Positions 42,201 to 51,957 of a stretch of 64,000 nucleotides of DNA are shown one piece after another (within the stretch, counting starts at the first letter, position 1; the number at the start of each line of letters is the position of its first letter). A program made the translations under genes and the position numbers. The stretch lies in contig NZ_JAHLQO010000004.1 in NCBI RefSeq assembly GCF_018919265.1, positions 236,524 through 300,523 on the forward strand. The letters are read 5' to 3'. Below the pieces are notes generated by a model. The model was not told the DNA's origin, made no database searches, and saw only the letters and a list, made by a program, of their open reading frames with translations. This DNA is from Peptoniphilus ovalis. Its GTDB lineage: Bacteria; Bacillota; Clostridia; Tissierellales; Peptoniphilaceae.

Positions 42201-45200
42201 AAAAATGCTTAGTGGACAAGATTATGAAGGCACTCCTATTTTTGACATAATTAACGAAATGAGAGATGGATTTCCTAAAGCTAAAGAAAACGCAGAAGGT
42301 GTTACTGGCAGTTTAGAGAAAATGCAAGAAAATGCTGAAAAAGCACACGAAGCAGTTGAGGCTTTAGTAAAAGAATTTAATGATTTCGATAAATCAAAAA
42401 GTGCTATTGAAGGTGCTTTTGAAGAGTATAAAGAAAATGGAAACCTAAGTGATGGTTCTGTAATTAAACTACTAGATGCCGATTCTAGTATGGCTGAATA
42501 CTTAACAAAAACCAAAGATGGTTGGGTACTTCTTGCTGGAGCTGTAGACCATTATAAAATGGTTCAAGAAGAAGCTACTCAAAAAGCAGAAGAAGCAGTT
42601 AACCAATTTAGAGAACAGCAAGGCTTAATTACAAACTTTGATGGAACGGAAAATGGGCTAGCTAAACTTGCAGACCCTACTGAACTTCAAACTAATCTTA
42701 GTATGACTGAAGCTGAAATACAAACAGCAATGAGTAATATTAAGACTACTTTTGAAGATGGAAAAACAAGTGTAGATGGCTTTGTTCAAAAGTTAAAAGA
42801 TGCAAAAACTGATGCAGAGTTTAATGAGCTTGTAGTTAACCTAGACACTTCCCAATTGGAAGCACTTAATGAAGGGTTTCAATTGGATTTGGCTAGTCAG
42901 CTAAATGAACTTTCGGCTCAATTTAGTTCTGGAACAATTAATGCTGATGATTATTCAAGAGCTATGGTTGATGCAAAACAAAGAACTTTAGAGCTTTATG
43001 TCGAAACAAATAATCTATACAACTCTGGAGATGGAGTGTTTAGAAATCAAGCTGGTGAAGTTGATGAGTTCGCATCTGCTTTATACAGGTCTATTAGTGA
43101 TATAGATTCTGCAAAAACAGCTTTCGATTCTTTAATCAAACTATTTGAGGACACTCCTTCAATGGCTTCATTTTTAACTGGTGCTGATTTTGATGTGCCT
43201 AGAGAAGATATTGAGGCTTTTGCAGAGGATTTTACATCAATAATGAGTGCAATGCAAACTGACAACGAAGAGTTGTGGAACGCAATAGTTGATGAAGTAG
43301 CTGAAAGTTCAGGAATAACAACAGAGCAAGCTACAGAAATGCTAACTAATACTCAGTCTTTTGTGGAAAATCAAGATGCAGTTGTTAAAAGTGCAGTAGG
43401 CTCTACTTTTTCTGTGTTGACAAGAGCGTTAAGTATGACTGATGCTCAAATTGCTAAGTATGCAAATAGCATTTTAGGAAAATTGCAATCTCTAGTAAAT
43501 CAAGCACTTAATGCTGTAGATTCTATTAGCAAGGCAACTGGTGGCTCTGGAGTTAATTTCCGTTTTGGAAGTAAAAAAATAGAAAGTAGTCCATTTTATG
43601 AAAGTCCAATAGATAAATATAATAATCCAATTATGGATTTAACAAACCCTACTAAAATCCTTAGAGAAGGTGCTGGACTTTCAAACTTTAGAATCAATAG
43701 TGCTGGTGAAGATAATTTTAGTAATTACTTGCAGCAAAAAGCCAAAGATTACAAAGATAAAAAAACTTCACTGCAAAGAACTATTGATGATTTAGCTAAA
43801 TCTCAAAAAGAATTACAAAAAACCACAGACAAAGGACAAGACATTTTACAACAAGACAAAGTTCCAATTACTCCTAAAACCCCTAGAGGTGGTGGAGGAA
43901 AAGGTTCTAAGGGTAAAAAATCAGGCTCTAAGGCTGACATACCAAAAGCTGTTGAAGAAAAGCTTGAAGATTTAAGACATGAACTTGAAATGAAGCGTAT
44001 ATCAGAAGAGGAATTTTATAAAGGTGTAGATAAACTTTATAAAGCTAATTCTGGTTCAATGACTAAGCGTGGAAAACAAAAGTTTGAAAAGATTTTAGCT
44101 GATGCTAAAACAAAAGCTGACAGCTCCATTCCCCCATTTGTCAAAGTTTTAATTGATGAATTAGAAGACCAATTGAAATATGATGAGATAGACCAATATA
44201 CTTATGCTAGCAGATTAGATGATATAGCAAGAAAGTATAAGGGTCAACTTGGAGAGAAAGCTGTTAAAGAGCTTGAAAAGAAAATCTCTGTTGCCAAAGT
44301 TGGTGGAATTGACAAGTATTTCAAAAGTCAAATTGGTGAATTTGAGGATATTATAAAATTAACTGATTTAGCAATCAAGAAGATTGAAGCTGAGCAATCT
44401 TTATATGAAGCTCTTAATATGGGCAATACTGCTGGAATGTCTTTACAAGCTACTAAGATTGATGTGTTGAACAATAAATTGATGGCGACTGAAATACTAA
44501 CAAAGAAATACGAGGTTGTTTTAAAGGCTGTCAATGATGAAATTAAGAACTTAGATAAATCTTCTAATTCTTACCAGTCTACCCTTTCAGGTCTTATTGA
44601 AAAACAAGCTGATTTTACAAATAAGTTAGATGAAACCAGAATAGCTGTTATTGAACTTCAAAAACAAAGAATTGAAGAGCAAATGAAAGTATATGATTCT
44701 ATGCAAAAGCAATATGATGATTCTATAAGTGTTATCGAACAAATGGAGTCTAATCTTGTAACTTTTGTAAATCAAAGAAATCAAAAGTTAAGAGAACAAA
44801 TTGATAAAAATCATAAAGCTCGAATGGACAGTATTGATAAAGAATCTAAAGCTAGAGATAAAGAGCTTAACAATGAACGCAAAAGATTGCAAGAAGCTTT
44901 AGAAGCTTACAGAAAATACACTCAAGGTAAAATTGATTCTTTAAATAAAGAGAATGAAGAAGAAGATTATAATAGAGAATTAAATAAAAAACTAGAAGAA
45001 AGAAATGAAATTCAAAATAGGATTAATTCCCTATCTCTTGATGACACAACTACAGCAAGAGGCAAAAGAATTGAGCTTAAAAAACAACTAGTTAATAAAG
45101 ATAATGAAATTGAAGAGTTTCAAAGAGAGCGTTCTAGGAAATTAACTCAAGATGGGTTAAATGAACAACTCAAGGATTATGAAGAAACTATCAATAACAA

Positions 45201-46947
45201 AATGAAACTCCTTGATAATGAGTCTGAACATGAAAGAGAAACCATGGATAATAGGCGTAAAATGCTCGAAGATGAGTATAAGCGTGAAATGGAAATCATG
45301 GATGAAAAAATGAAAGCATCTAATGTTTATGCAGAAGTAAAACAAGCAATACTTTCAGGATATGTTGAAGACGCAACTGGTGCTTCTATTACAATTAGAA
45401 ATGCTATGATTCAAGGAATGGAAGAACAAGGAAAAGCTAGTGGTATTTTAAGAGAAAAATATATTAGAGACCTTGATGAAGTTATCAGAAAAGCGAAAGA
45501 AGCTCAACAAATACTTGGAATGGCTAAATCTTCTGCCCAAAGTGGAAGCTTACAAGCAAGACTTGGTTTAACAGATGAAGGTTTTAGGCAATATATCAGC
45601 GAAAAAACTAGAGGTTTAGGATTTGCCAATAGTAATGATACTGAAAGATATTTAATGAATAAATTAAATTGGGAAACATCTGATGCTGCAGGTAGAAAAA
45701 GATTAGCACATGAAAATCACCTAATAAGAGATAATCAAATGAAAGCTCTTGGTGCTGATAGAAATAATCCTAAATACAATAGAGACAAAGATGGTGCTGT
45801 TTATGGAAAAAGTTGGGTGTTAGATACTGGTTCTGCTATGAAAGTAGGTCAATCTGGTGGGCAATTTACTCCACTTGGTGGCAACTATGGTCGTGAAGAA
45901 GCTCGTAATATGGTACTAGCTGACTTAGGGCTTTATAATGACTATTCAAGAAGTAGTAGTGAGGCATTTTTCGCTAATCAAATGAATAGGTTTAAGAACA
46001 ACGGATATAGCTGGACACAACCTAATTTAGGTGGTTGGACTAATCAGAACTACTATGACAAATGGAAACGTGATAGTCAAACATTAAATAGTTTTCACTA
46101 TACTTCCCCTAGCAGTAGAGATTATGATAATGCTTCTGCATATATAAGAGATTACAGAAAAGCACTTGAAGATGGCTATAATAATAGAGATACAGATTTC
46201 TTTTCTGGAGGTTCTCAAAATGGTGGGACTAATAGTAATGTTGAAAATCTTATGTCTAAAGCGAAAGAGCAAGATGGTATGCCATATTCTCAAAGTGGTT
46301 CAAGACTTTCTACTCATAGAGATTGTTCTTCTTATGTTTATTTTGCAACTAAAAATGCTGGACTGTATAGTGGAGACCCATTTTACACTGGAAATCAAAA
46401 ACAAGCTTTAGCTGGTAGTGGTTGGCAAGATTTGGGACAGATTCCAGAGACAGAAATCAGGAGAGGCGATATTCTTTGGTATAGGCAAGGCAATTCAGGT
46501 CACACTGAAATAGCCACACAAGATGGAACTTTAAAAACCACAGGAGCACACAAACCAGGTACTCCTGCTGGTCCTAGTATGTGGAGTAAGCCTTGGTATA
46601 ACGTTCTTAGACATCCATCTTTGCAAGGATATAGACATGGTGGAATTGCTGATTATACTGGTGTTGCTATGTTGCATGGCTCTAAGTCATCTCCAGAATA
46701 TATTTTTAACACTCCACAATTTGATGCTCTAGGTAGAATTATCGCTAATTATGTTTCTGCCCCTAGTATATACGGAAGAAATGTTTATAGTGGTGGTTCT
46801 TCTACCCTGCCTGAAATCAACATAGATACATTAATAAACATTGAAGGCAATGCTGATAAGGACACAGTTAGAGAAATAGAACATCAAGCAAATAATATTT
46901 TAGATGAATTAATAATAGGTCTAAAGAAAAGAGGTATTAGGGGGTAA
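39217..46947 (+). CDS. tape measure protein with C-terminal NlpC/P60 peptidase domain
   Basis: 2,576 residues; at roughly 0.15 nm per residue the tail would be very long. Order: coiled coils to about 340; a TP901-type core (FAKNMGLNVNMIQEIEGLW, AESAVASINSIVNQMY); hydrophobic segments near 690 and 790 (NPLTIGIVAVGAAIAGLV); long coiled coils about 1450-2080. An NlpC/P60 fold at about 2335-2475 has catalytic Cys2370 (HRDCSSYVY) and His2429 (SGHTEIA). A short C-terminal segment follows. The peptidase probably opens peptidoglycan as the tail penetrates. Confidence 0.93.
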   Translation: MSEELKLFGEVGLGYEQLLKDASQIEKILKDIDKNAKDLGESFKKNGINIDTKKSQKELEDLYRTVDRFVETNKKAGNSVDGLTKDFVDLSTVIGKNISDVDKATKTLQSIDLGADAFKVQSSEIEKAIAKQRKELTQWAKERSRLTQEFSTRDIAKMAIDDYKQTSKSGGIIDTAVSLERMQKAINVVNYDLDRNKKIIADTEIAYEKAKNKVREFVIEQKKIGKNISPDELRANINRATSLNMGLGYKEEALKGGITKVTTRYYDNAQNEIKKIYHVTTEGGIKVINAVKKTGVQAVKEVKGSLSEIKRENRLLTTQARNLDKELSKPLGDTFKGSGKALGMMLGQLFAVKQAVGYINREMMEFEKNSVEIQRITNSTKQEMEDLNKVSFDFAKNMGLNVNMIQEIEGLWARAGRSGQDLIDATKTTALGFNVAEFKDAESAVASINSIVNQMYQGDASKAPEILDALVKVADKTAVRNVNDLVEVVSRSGANAKELGMSLHDLNAVSTIVMERMKVTGDVLGTQFKTIFAYMTDGKRINKLKEYGVEFTNINKNGVESLKPFPEMMDNLVAKYKELKAQGKDVIANNMIKELSGVRHIAVLKNMMEGWNSYRPRVALSENSKGFAERQNERIMDTYAKKVEQLKVSLQEMAVAIGNSGLLDTMKSFVDTLANGSEIIGKYHKQIIAVVIAYVALKKSISGLNAIKDLAGLESLSSLLEAISKKTGAGKALSSFNDVLKKTATQTATTGGKLAGLGTSFGALKGNIATVISSLNPLTIGIVAVGAAIAGLVAYQKYQKDKRLAILDDFTSGRAKEAQDNIANLRDELNKLINSEAYKQGDTNALEDYKALTKDLADALGIEHSVIIESKSSREAYNETLKQTIALKEREYELNAKIAKNEANTEIQNKLGGSDFARENGISDAYAYVRNYMEALNKVKRLQEEIKNNPEDVGLGDKLSKASAKLSERELSLNKFIQDLAKLQAQAGLTDEELRKMLSGQDYEGTPIFDIINEMRDGFPKAKENAEGVTGSLEKMQENAEKAHEAVEALVKEFNDFDKSKSAIEGAFEEYKENGNLSDGSVIKLLDADSSMAEYLTKTKDGWVLLAGAVDHYKMVQEEATQKAEEAVNQFREQQGLITNFDGTENGLAKLADPTELQTNLSMTEAEIQTAMSNIKTTFEDGKTSVDGFVQKLKDAKTDAEFNELVVNLDTSQLEALNEGFQLDLASQLNELSAQFSSGTINADDYSRAMVDAKQRTLELYVETNNLYNSGDGVFRNQAGEVDEFASALYRSISDIDSAKTAFDSLIKLFEDTPSMASFLTGADFDVPREDIEAFAEDFTSIMSAMQTDNEELWNAIVDEVAESSGITTEQATEMLTNTQSFVENQDAVVKSAVGSTFSVLTRALSMTDAQIAKYANSILGKLQSLVNQALNAVDSISKATGGSGVNFRFGSKKIESSPFYESPIDKYNNPIMDLTNPTKILREGAGLSNFRINSAGEDNFSNYLQQKAKDYKDKKTSLQRTIDDLAKSQKELQKTTDKGQDILQQDKVPITPKTPRGGGGKGSKGKKSGSKADIPKAVEEKLEDLRHELEMKRISEEEFYKGVDKLYKANSGSMTKRGKQKFEKILADAKTKADSSIPPFVKVLIDELEDQLKYDEIDQYTYASRLDDIARKYKGQLGEKAVKELEKKISVAKVGGIDKYFKSQIGEFEDIIKLTDLAIKKIEAEQSLYEALNMGNTAGMSLQATKIDVLNNKLMATEILTKKYEVVLKAVNDEIKNLDKSSNSYQSTLSGLIEKQADFTNKLDETRIAVIELQKQRIEEQMKVYDSMQKQYDDSISVIEQMESNLVTFVNQRNQKLREQIDKNHKARMDSIDKESKARDKELNNERKRLQEALEAYRKYTQGKIDSLNKENEEEDYNRELNKKLEERNEIQNRINSLSLDDTTTARGKRIELKKQLVNKDNEIEEFQRERSRKLTQDGLNEQLKDYEETINNKMKLLDNESEHERETMDNRRKMLEDEYKREMEIMDEKMKASNVYAEVKQAILSGYVEDATGASITIRNAMIQGMEEQGKASGILREKYIRDLDEVIRKAKEAQQILGMAKSSAQSGSLQARLGLTDEGFRQYISEKTRGLGFANSNDTERYLMNKLNWETSDAAGRKRLAHENHLIRDNQMKALGADRNNPKYNRDKDGAVYGKSWVLDTGSAMKVGQSGGQFTPLGGNYGREEARNMVLADLGLYNDYSRSSSEAFFANQMNRFKNNGYSWTQPNLGGWTNQNYYDKWKRDSQTLNSFHYTSPSSRDYDNASAYIRDYRKALEDGYNNRDTDFFSGGSQNGGTNSNVENLMSKAKEQDGMPYSQSGSRLSTHRDCSSYVYFATKNAGLYSGDPFYTGNQKQALAGSGWQDLGQIPETEIRRGDILWYRQGNSGHTEIATQDGTLKTTGAHKPGTPAGPSMWSKPWYNVLRHPSLQGYRHGGIADYTGVAMLHGSKSSPEYIFNTPQFDALGRIIANYVSAPSIYGRNVYSGGSSTLPEINIDTLINIEGNADKDTVREIEHQANNILDELIIGLKKRGIRG

Positions 46948-46993
46948 ATAATATCCCCTATTCCCCAACATAACGTTTAAAACCTATCCAAAT

Positions 46994-47019
46994 TTACGAT
47001 TTTATATTTTAGATAAGTA
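46994..47019 (+). promoter_or_regulatory. copy of the recurring regulatory motif before Dit
   Basis: TACGATTTTATATT followed by TTAGATAAG, aligned without gaps to the copy at 61203-61228 (18 of 23 identical). Lies in the only roomy gap (46948-47051) between tail genes. Candidate internal promoter or operator. Confidence 0.5.
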
Positions 47020-47051
47020 AATGGATTGATAAATAGAAAAGAGGTGCTAAA

Positions 47052-47819
47052 ATGCAATCTAGTGAGTTTTCCTTTAATGGTATTCAATCATATGATAAGG
47101 GTTTCATGAATATTAGAATGGGTTCAGAAGTCGCAAAACGTCCCCTAGTTGGCACTAGAAAAATCAATACATCAAATTATAGCAACAAAGGGATTCACTT
47201 CATTCAAGGTGTAGAAAAAGAGCCTATTGAGTTCGATTTACTTATAGCTCCCACAGAAGATAAAATATGGACTAGAGATTTATATAATGAACTTATTTCT
47301 TGGTTAGTTTGTGATGAATATAAGGAGTTTTATTCAGGATATGACCCTCACAAGGTTTATTATGCTGTATGTAAAGACTATGTTTCTTGGGAAGGATTAA
47401 ATGACTATGGCTCTATTCCCTTTTCATTTGTTACAAATGCCAATCATGCTTGGACTGTCCCTGAAAGAATTAGACATAAAATATCAGGAAGTAAAACAAT
47501 TAATATTCTAAACAGGTCTGTATTTTCTGACAGATATTGTTATCCACGAATGTCTATTGAAAAAACCAATGGAAGTGGAAATGTTGTGATTGAAAATCTA
47601 TCTGATGGTGGCTATAAATTTGAACTTAAAAATTTGACAACTAATGAAGTTATATTTGTTGACAATGAATATAGAATAATATATTCAATTGATAGTCCTA
47701 GAAATGTTTATGGAACTTCTTTCAATAAAAAATGGCTATATTTAACACATGGAATGAATAAGATAAAGATTACAGGTGATTGTGAAATTATAATTGATGT
47801 ACAATTCCCTACTGCATAA
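47052..47819 (+). CDS. distal tail protein (Dit)
   Basis: 255 residues. Typical Dit features: FSFNGIQSYDKGFMNIR at the start, RPLVGTRKI, an EFDLLIAP strand, LYNELISWLV and a galectin-like second half. Lies between tape measure and Tal as in siphophages. Forms the hub at the tail tip. Confidence 0.85.
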   Translation: MQSSEFSFNGIQSYDKGFMNIRMGSEVAKRPLVGTRKINTSNYSNKGIHFIQGVEKEPIEFDLLIAPTEDKIWTRDLYNELISWLVCDEYKEFYSGYDPHKVYYAVCKDYVSWEGLNDYGSIPFSFVTNANHAWTVPERIRHKISGSKTINILNRSVFSDRYCYPRMSIEKTNGSGNVVIENLSDGGYKFELKNLTTNEVIFVDNEYRIIYSIDSPRNVYGTSFNKKWLYLTHGMNKIKITGDCEIIIDVQFPTA

Positions 47820-47831
47820 GGTGGTGATTAA

Positions 47832-50816
47832 ATGGATATTGCTATTAATGGTGTAGATTTTAATAAAAAGATTAGACTTCATCTTTGCAAACCTGATAGA
47901 AAACCTTTCATGGAAATTCATAATATTAAAGAGCTTAGAAGAAAAATATCTATTGTCGGTGTAGATGAGATTTCATTTTCAATACCACTTTACAGACCTG
48001 ACTTTAAAGGTAAAAGAGTTAGAAATGAGCTTTTTGATAAAGTTGTTGGAGATTATTATATATACTTAAATGATGGCAAAGATGATGAAAATGGACAATA
48101 TTTTATAATTCAAAGTCCAGAGGAAAAGAAAAGTAGCAGTGGTGAGGCATATAAGTATGTAACTGCTTATTCTGCTGAATATGTTTTTTCAACTAAAAAA
48201 GTTGGAGATTTCGATAGAGAAAGTAGGCTATTATATGACCCTAACTACCAAAAAGATAAAGATGGATATGATATGGGTTTTCTTAATTATGTTGAAAGCA
48301 GAACATCTTGGAGAGTTGAATATGTAGACCCCAAAGTTCAAGTTAAATATAGAGAGCTTAAATTCTCAAACACTTCTTTTTTAGATGCTTTTAAGGTATG
48401 TCAAGATAAATATAATTGTTTGTTTCAATATAACACAGCGAAAGAAACTATTAGAGTTGTAAACGCTTCTAGTGAGTCAAATGTTCTTGGTGGAAATAAA
48501 GGGATTGTAATTTCTGATAATAACTTTATAAGCTCTATAACTAAAAAGATTAATACTGATGATATAGTTACAAGGCTATTTATGTATGGTGATGATACTA
48601 TATCTTTTCAAAATCACAACATATTAGGGCTTTCTTATGTTGAAGATATATCTTTCTATAAAGATTTCAATTACCTTTCTGATAGCCTAACAAAAGCTCT
48701 AAATAAATATGAAAAAGCTGTTGAGGAACTAACGCCTAATTTTAAAACGATAGTTAAAAATTTAGACAATATTAGCAATGAAAGTGCTAGATTACTAACT
48801 CAAAGAGTTGAAAAACAAAATGAGGTTGATAAGCTAAAACATCTTGTAGACCAAAATATATCAAACATAGCTATTAATGTTGAAAGGTACAACAGTATTG
48901 AAAGTATTAATGAGGATTTAAGAAGGAAAATCTCCGATTCACAAAACAAACAACATCAGGCTGAAAAACAAGTTGTTGATTTAAGTAATCGATTTAATTC
49001 TAAATTAAAAGAACTTGAAGCTGAAAATGATAAATTAATGGAGCTTAGAAAGAAGTTAGATAAGACTAAATTCTTTAGTACTGATGATTTAAGAGAATAT
49101 GAGAAGTATATTAAAGAGGGCATTGTTCAAGATTCATCTTTTAAAAGAACTGATGAGGCTAATTTGTATGAGTATGCTAAAGATGAATTAAATAGATTAT
49201 GCTACCCTTCTATTTCTTTTGATATAGATTTAGATGATTTTAGAGATATGGCTCAATTTGAAACTCCTATGGCTAGACTTCAAACTGGCGATTTAATAAA
49301 TTTAGAATCTGATGATTTGGATATTAAATTTGAAGCTAGATTACTTGAAATGGAACTTAATTACGACAAAGAGGGTATTACACTTATTTTTGGGAATAAG
49401 TTCTCAACTACTGACCCAACGATGTATTTAAGTGATTTAATTGGCAGAATACAATCAGCATCCAATCAAGTTGCTTTAAGAAATAGTGAGTGGAATAAGT
49501 CAATTGAAAAATACTCTTCAATTGCTAAGAGGTTAGACAGTGATTTAGATTTATCTAAACAAGCCATTGTTTCAGCTAAAAATCAAAAGCCTATTTTAGA
49601 TGAAAGAGGACTTTGGCTTATCAAAGAGAATCCTGATGGAACAATTGACAATAAGCAAGTTAGAGGTATTAATAATGTTATAGCTTTTACTGATGATAAC
49701 TGGGAAACTGTTAAAACAGCCATTACAGGTGATGGAATTAACGCAGAAGTTATTAGAGGTAGGCTTGGTGAGTTTGTTACTGTTAATGCTAATCAAATCA
49801 TAGTCAATGAGTCTGGCGACATCTCCCCTCTTGAAAGAATAATGAATGAACTCAATGAGCGAACTAAAAAAGAACTTAATGGAGAAATTTCAAGTAGCAA
49901 AACTGATTTAAACAGAAAGATTGATGATAGCAAAGCTGAACTTTCTGGGAAAATTAATACAAACAAAACAGAATTGAGCGACAAGATTGTTGCCAACAAA
50001 ACTGAACTATCTAAGGCAGTTAATGAAACGAAACAAAGGCTTGATGATGAAGTAAGAAGGCTTGAGGCTTTTGCCAAAGACTATGTGGCTAAATATGGTG
50101 GCAAGACTTATAGGCAAAGAAGTGAGCCAACAGATACTGACATATCTGATGGTGCTTTATGGATGAAAATTGATACAGCTAATAAGCTTGTCGGTGTATA
50201 TAGATATAACGGAAATTTAAAACGTTGGCAAGAACTTGATGATTTAATACTAAAAAATAGTTCTTATGGTGGTGCTAAACTTACTGATGATGGTTTGGTA
50301 ACAACATCTAATGGAGTTAAAATCAACAAAGAAGGGGTTGTGGTTTCTAACATTAGTGACACTGGAACAAAGGTTACATCAGTTATGAACGCTTATGGCT
50401 TCTTTATTAATGCTGAAAAAGGTGGGGAAAAATCTACTGTATTCTATGTTGATAAAGAAGGAAACTTATCTCTTACTGCCCCATTCACTAATGAAACTAT
50501 AAGAATGAATAGCAACGGAATATCATTGCCAGCTACATCAAAACTAGAAATTGGTACTAATCCTGATAGCTTTAATTATATAAGAATTAATTCTAATGGA
50601 GTTATTTTTGGTAAAAATGGATTTGAATATGATACTAACTCTGGGAAACTTAAAATTGGTGGCAACAGTGGTCTTGTATGGGATGGAAGGGAATTAACCA
50701 TTAGTGGAATACCTGTTGCCAATATGAAAGAAATTATTGAGATTAAAGACAAACTAAGATACTTGGCAGACCAACTTAATAACGGTCGTATGCCAGCTTA
50801 TGTTCAATTTGGTTGA
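47832..50816 (+). CDS. tail-associated protein (Tal, prophage endopeptidase-tail type)
   Basis: 994 residues. The N-terminal 370 fit the tail-hub fold of Tal/gp27-like proteins (KELRRKISIVGVDEISFSIP, FIIQSPEEKKSSSGEAYKYV, SFLDAFKVCQDKYNCLF). Coiled coils follow to about 680, then a beta-rich part and a C-terminal KLRYLADQL helix. It plugs the tail tip and carries fibres. No peptidase motif seen. Confidence 0.82.
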   Translation: MDIAINGVDFNKKIRLHLCKPDRKPFMEIHNIKELRRKISIVGVDEISFSIPLYRPDFKGKRVRNELFDKVVGDYYIYLNDGKDDENGQYFIIQSPEEKKSSSGEAYKYVTAYSAEYVFSTKKVGDFDRESRLLYDPNYQKDKDGYDMGFLNYVESRTSWRVEYVDPKVQVKYRELKFSNTSFLDAFKVCQDKYNCLFQYNTAKETIRVVNASSESNVLGGNKGIVISDNNFISSITKKINTDDIVTRLFMYGDDTISFQNHNILGLSYVEDISFYKDFNYLSDSLTKALNKYEKAVEELTPNFKTIVKNLDNISNESARLLTQRVEKQNEVDKLKHLVDQNISNIAINVERYNSIESINEDLRRKISDSQNKQHQAEKQVVDLSNRFNSKLKELEAENDKLMELRKKLDKTKFFSTDDLREYEKYIKEGIVQDSSFKRTDEANLYEYAKDELNRLCYPSISFDIDLDDFRDMAQFETPMARLQTGDLINLESDDLDIKFEARLLEMELNYDKEGITLIFGNKFSTTDPTMYLSDLIGRIQSASNQVALRNSEWNKSIEKYSSIAKRLDSDLDLSKQAIVSAKNQKPILDERGLWLIKENPDGTIDNKQVRGINNVIAFTDDNWETVKTAITGDGINAEVIRGRLGEFVTVNANQIIVNESGDISPLERIMNELNERTKKELNGEISSSKTDLNRKIDDSKAELSGKINTNKTELSDKIVANKTELSKAVNETKQRLDDEVRRLEAFAKDYVAKYGGKTYRQRSEPTDTDISDGALWMKIDTANKLVGVYRYNGNLKRWQELDDLILKNSSYGGAKLTDDGLVTTSNGVKINKEGVVVSNISDTGTKVTSVMNAYGFFINAEKGGEKSTVFYVDKEGNLSLTAPFTNETIRMNSNGISLPATSKLEIGTNPDSFNYIRINSNGVIFGKNGFEYDTNSGKLKIGGNSGLVWDGRELTISGIPVANMKEIIEIKDKLRYLADQLNNGRMPAYVQFG

Positions 50817-50827
50817 GAGGTGATTAA

Positions 50828-51943
50828 ATGGCATGGGCTAGAATTAATAGTTATAACAACAATCAAGCAGATGTTACTATCGGAGGGTTAGAATATAGTG
50901 CAAGGCAATATGATGGATTTTGTTTATATTTAGATGGAGTAAAAATGGGTTGGCGTGACCCAGTATCTTATAGTACAACTGGAACAGCTAATGTTGTCTT
51001 TGATTTAAGTCAAAAAAGAAATGGTGGAAGTACACAAGCTGGTTATTATACAGCTAGCATTTACGCTATATGGAGAGGCGTTGAATACAATGTCCCTATA
51101 AGTGGGAATTCTGGCATTAGAATTACTTCTGGTGGTGGCTGGAATCCAGAGCCATCACGACCTACTGTAAGACAAATGACAAAAATAAAAATTTCAAAAA
51201 TAACTGATGCTAGCGATAATTATTTTAATGTTAGTTATAAGTGTAATGGAACTGGGCTTATTAAATTTGTAAGTGTCACAAGGAGACAAACTGGGAATAA
51301 GGATATACTTGAAGAACACTATGTTTCAGAGAGTGCAGTTAATGATGATGGTTGGGCATATTTAAACACAACTTTTTCTGCTGGAGATAATGGGGTCTAT
51401 AGTGCAAATTTAGAGAATTTTGGAGAGCTTCCACTAGGTACTGTTCAAATAATTGGAGAGCATAATTATAATGTTGGATTTGCCCCATCTTCGAACCCTT
51501 TTCTTTGTATAAGTCAACACTGGTTTAGTAGTTACAACAGAACCTACGAGGCAACTATAACATATCCTTATTCGCAGGGTAGATATGATTACAGTAGCCC
51601 TAGAATTGCTGTTGCATCTTTTAGGGGATTAACTGCTGAATGGAACAAACTAGTAAATCTGGCTTATTATTTAGAGGCGACTACTAAAGACTCTCTAAAT
51701 CGAAGCAAATATTCTAACTACATTCCTAGAAGTGGAGATTTTGTTACTGCTGATATGTATAATTCTTTATTAGATTCTATTGAAAGCTGTGCAAGAAGTA
51801 TTGGCATTTACGATAGGATGCCTAGAAGAGTTAGCTCTGGAGATATTATACCATCTAATTTCATATCAAAACTTGGCGATATAATAAATAAGTGTACAGA
51901 AGACCAAAAGATGGTTAAAAACTCCAATGCTATAGACTGGTAA
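50828..51943 (+). CDS. hypothetical tail-tip/baseplate protein
   Basis: 371 residues, Gly/Ser/Tyr-rich and beta-rich (DGFCLYLDGVKMGWRDP, GYYTASIYAIWRG), with a helical C-terminus. Position and composition suggest a structural or carbohydrate-contacting tail protein. Not recognised. Confidence 0.6.
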   Translation: MAWARINSYNNNQADVTIGGLEYSARQYDGFCLYLDGVKMGWRDPVSYSTTGTANVVFDLSQKRNGGSTQAGYYTASIYAIWRGVEYNVPISGNSGIRITSGGGWNPEPSRPTVRQMTKIKISKITDASDNYFNVSYKCNGTGLIKFVSVTRRQTGNKDILEEHYVSESAVNDDGWAYLNTTFSAGDNGVYSANLENFGELPLGTVQIIGEHNYNVGFAPSSNPFLCISQHWFSSYNRTYEATITYPYSQGRYDYSSPRIAVASFRGLTAEWNKLVNLAYYLEATTKDSLNRSKYSNYIPRSGDFVTADMYNSLLDSIESCARSIGIYDRMPRRVSSGDIIPSNFISKLGDIINKCTEDQKMVKNSNAIDW

Positions 51944-51957
51944 AGGAGCGTGATTAA

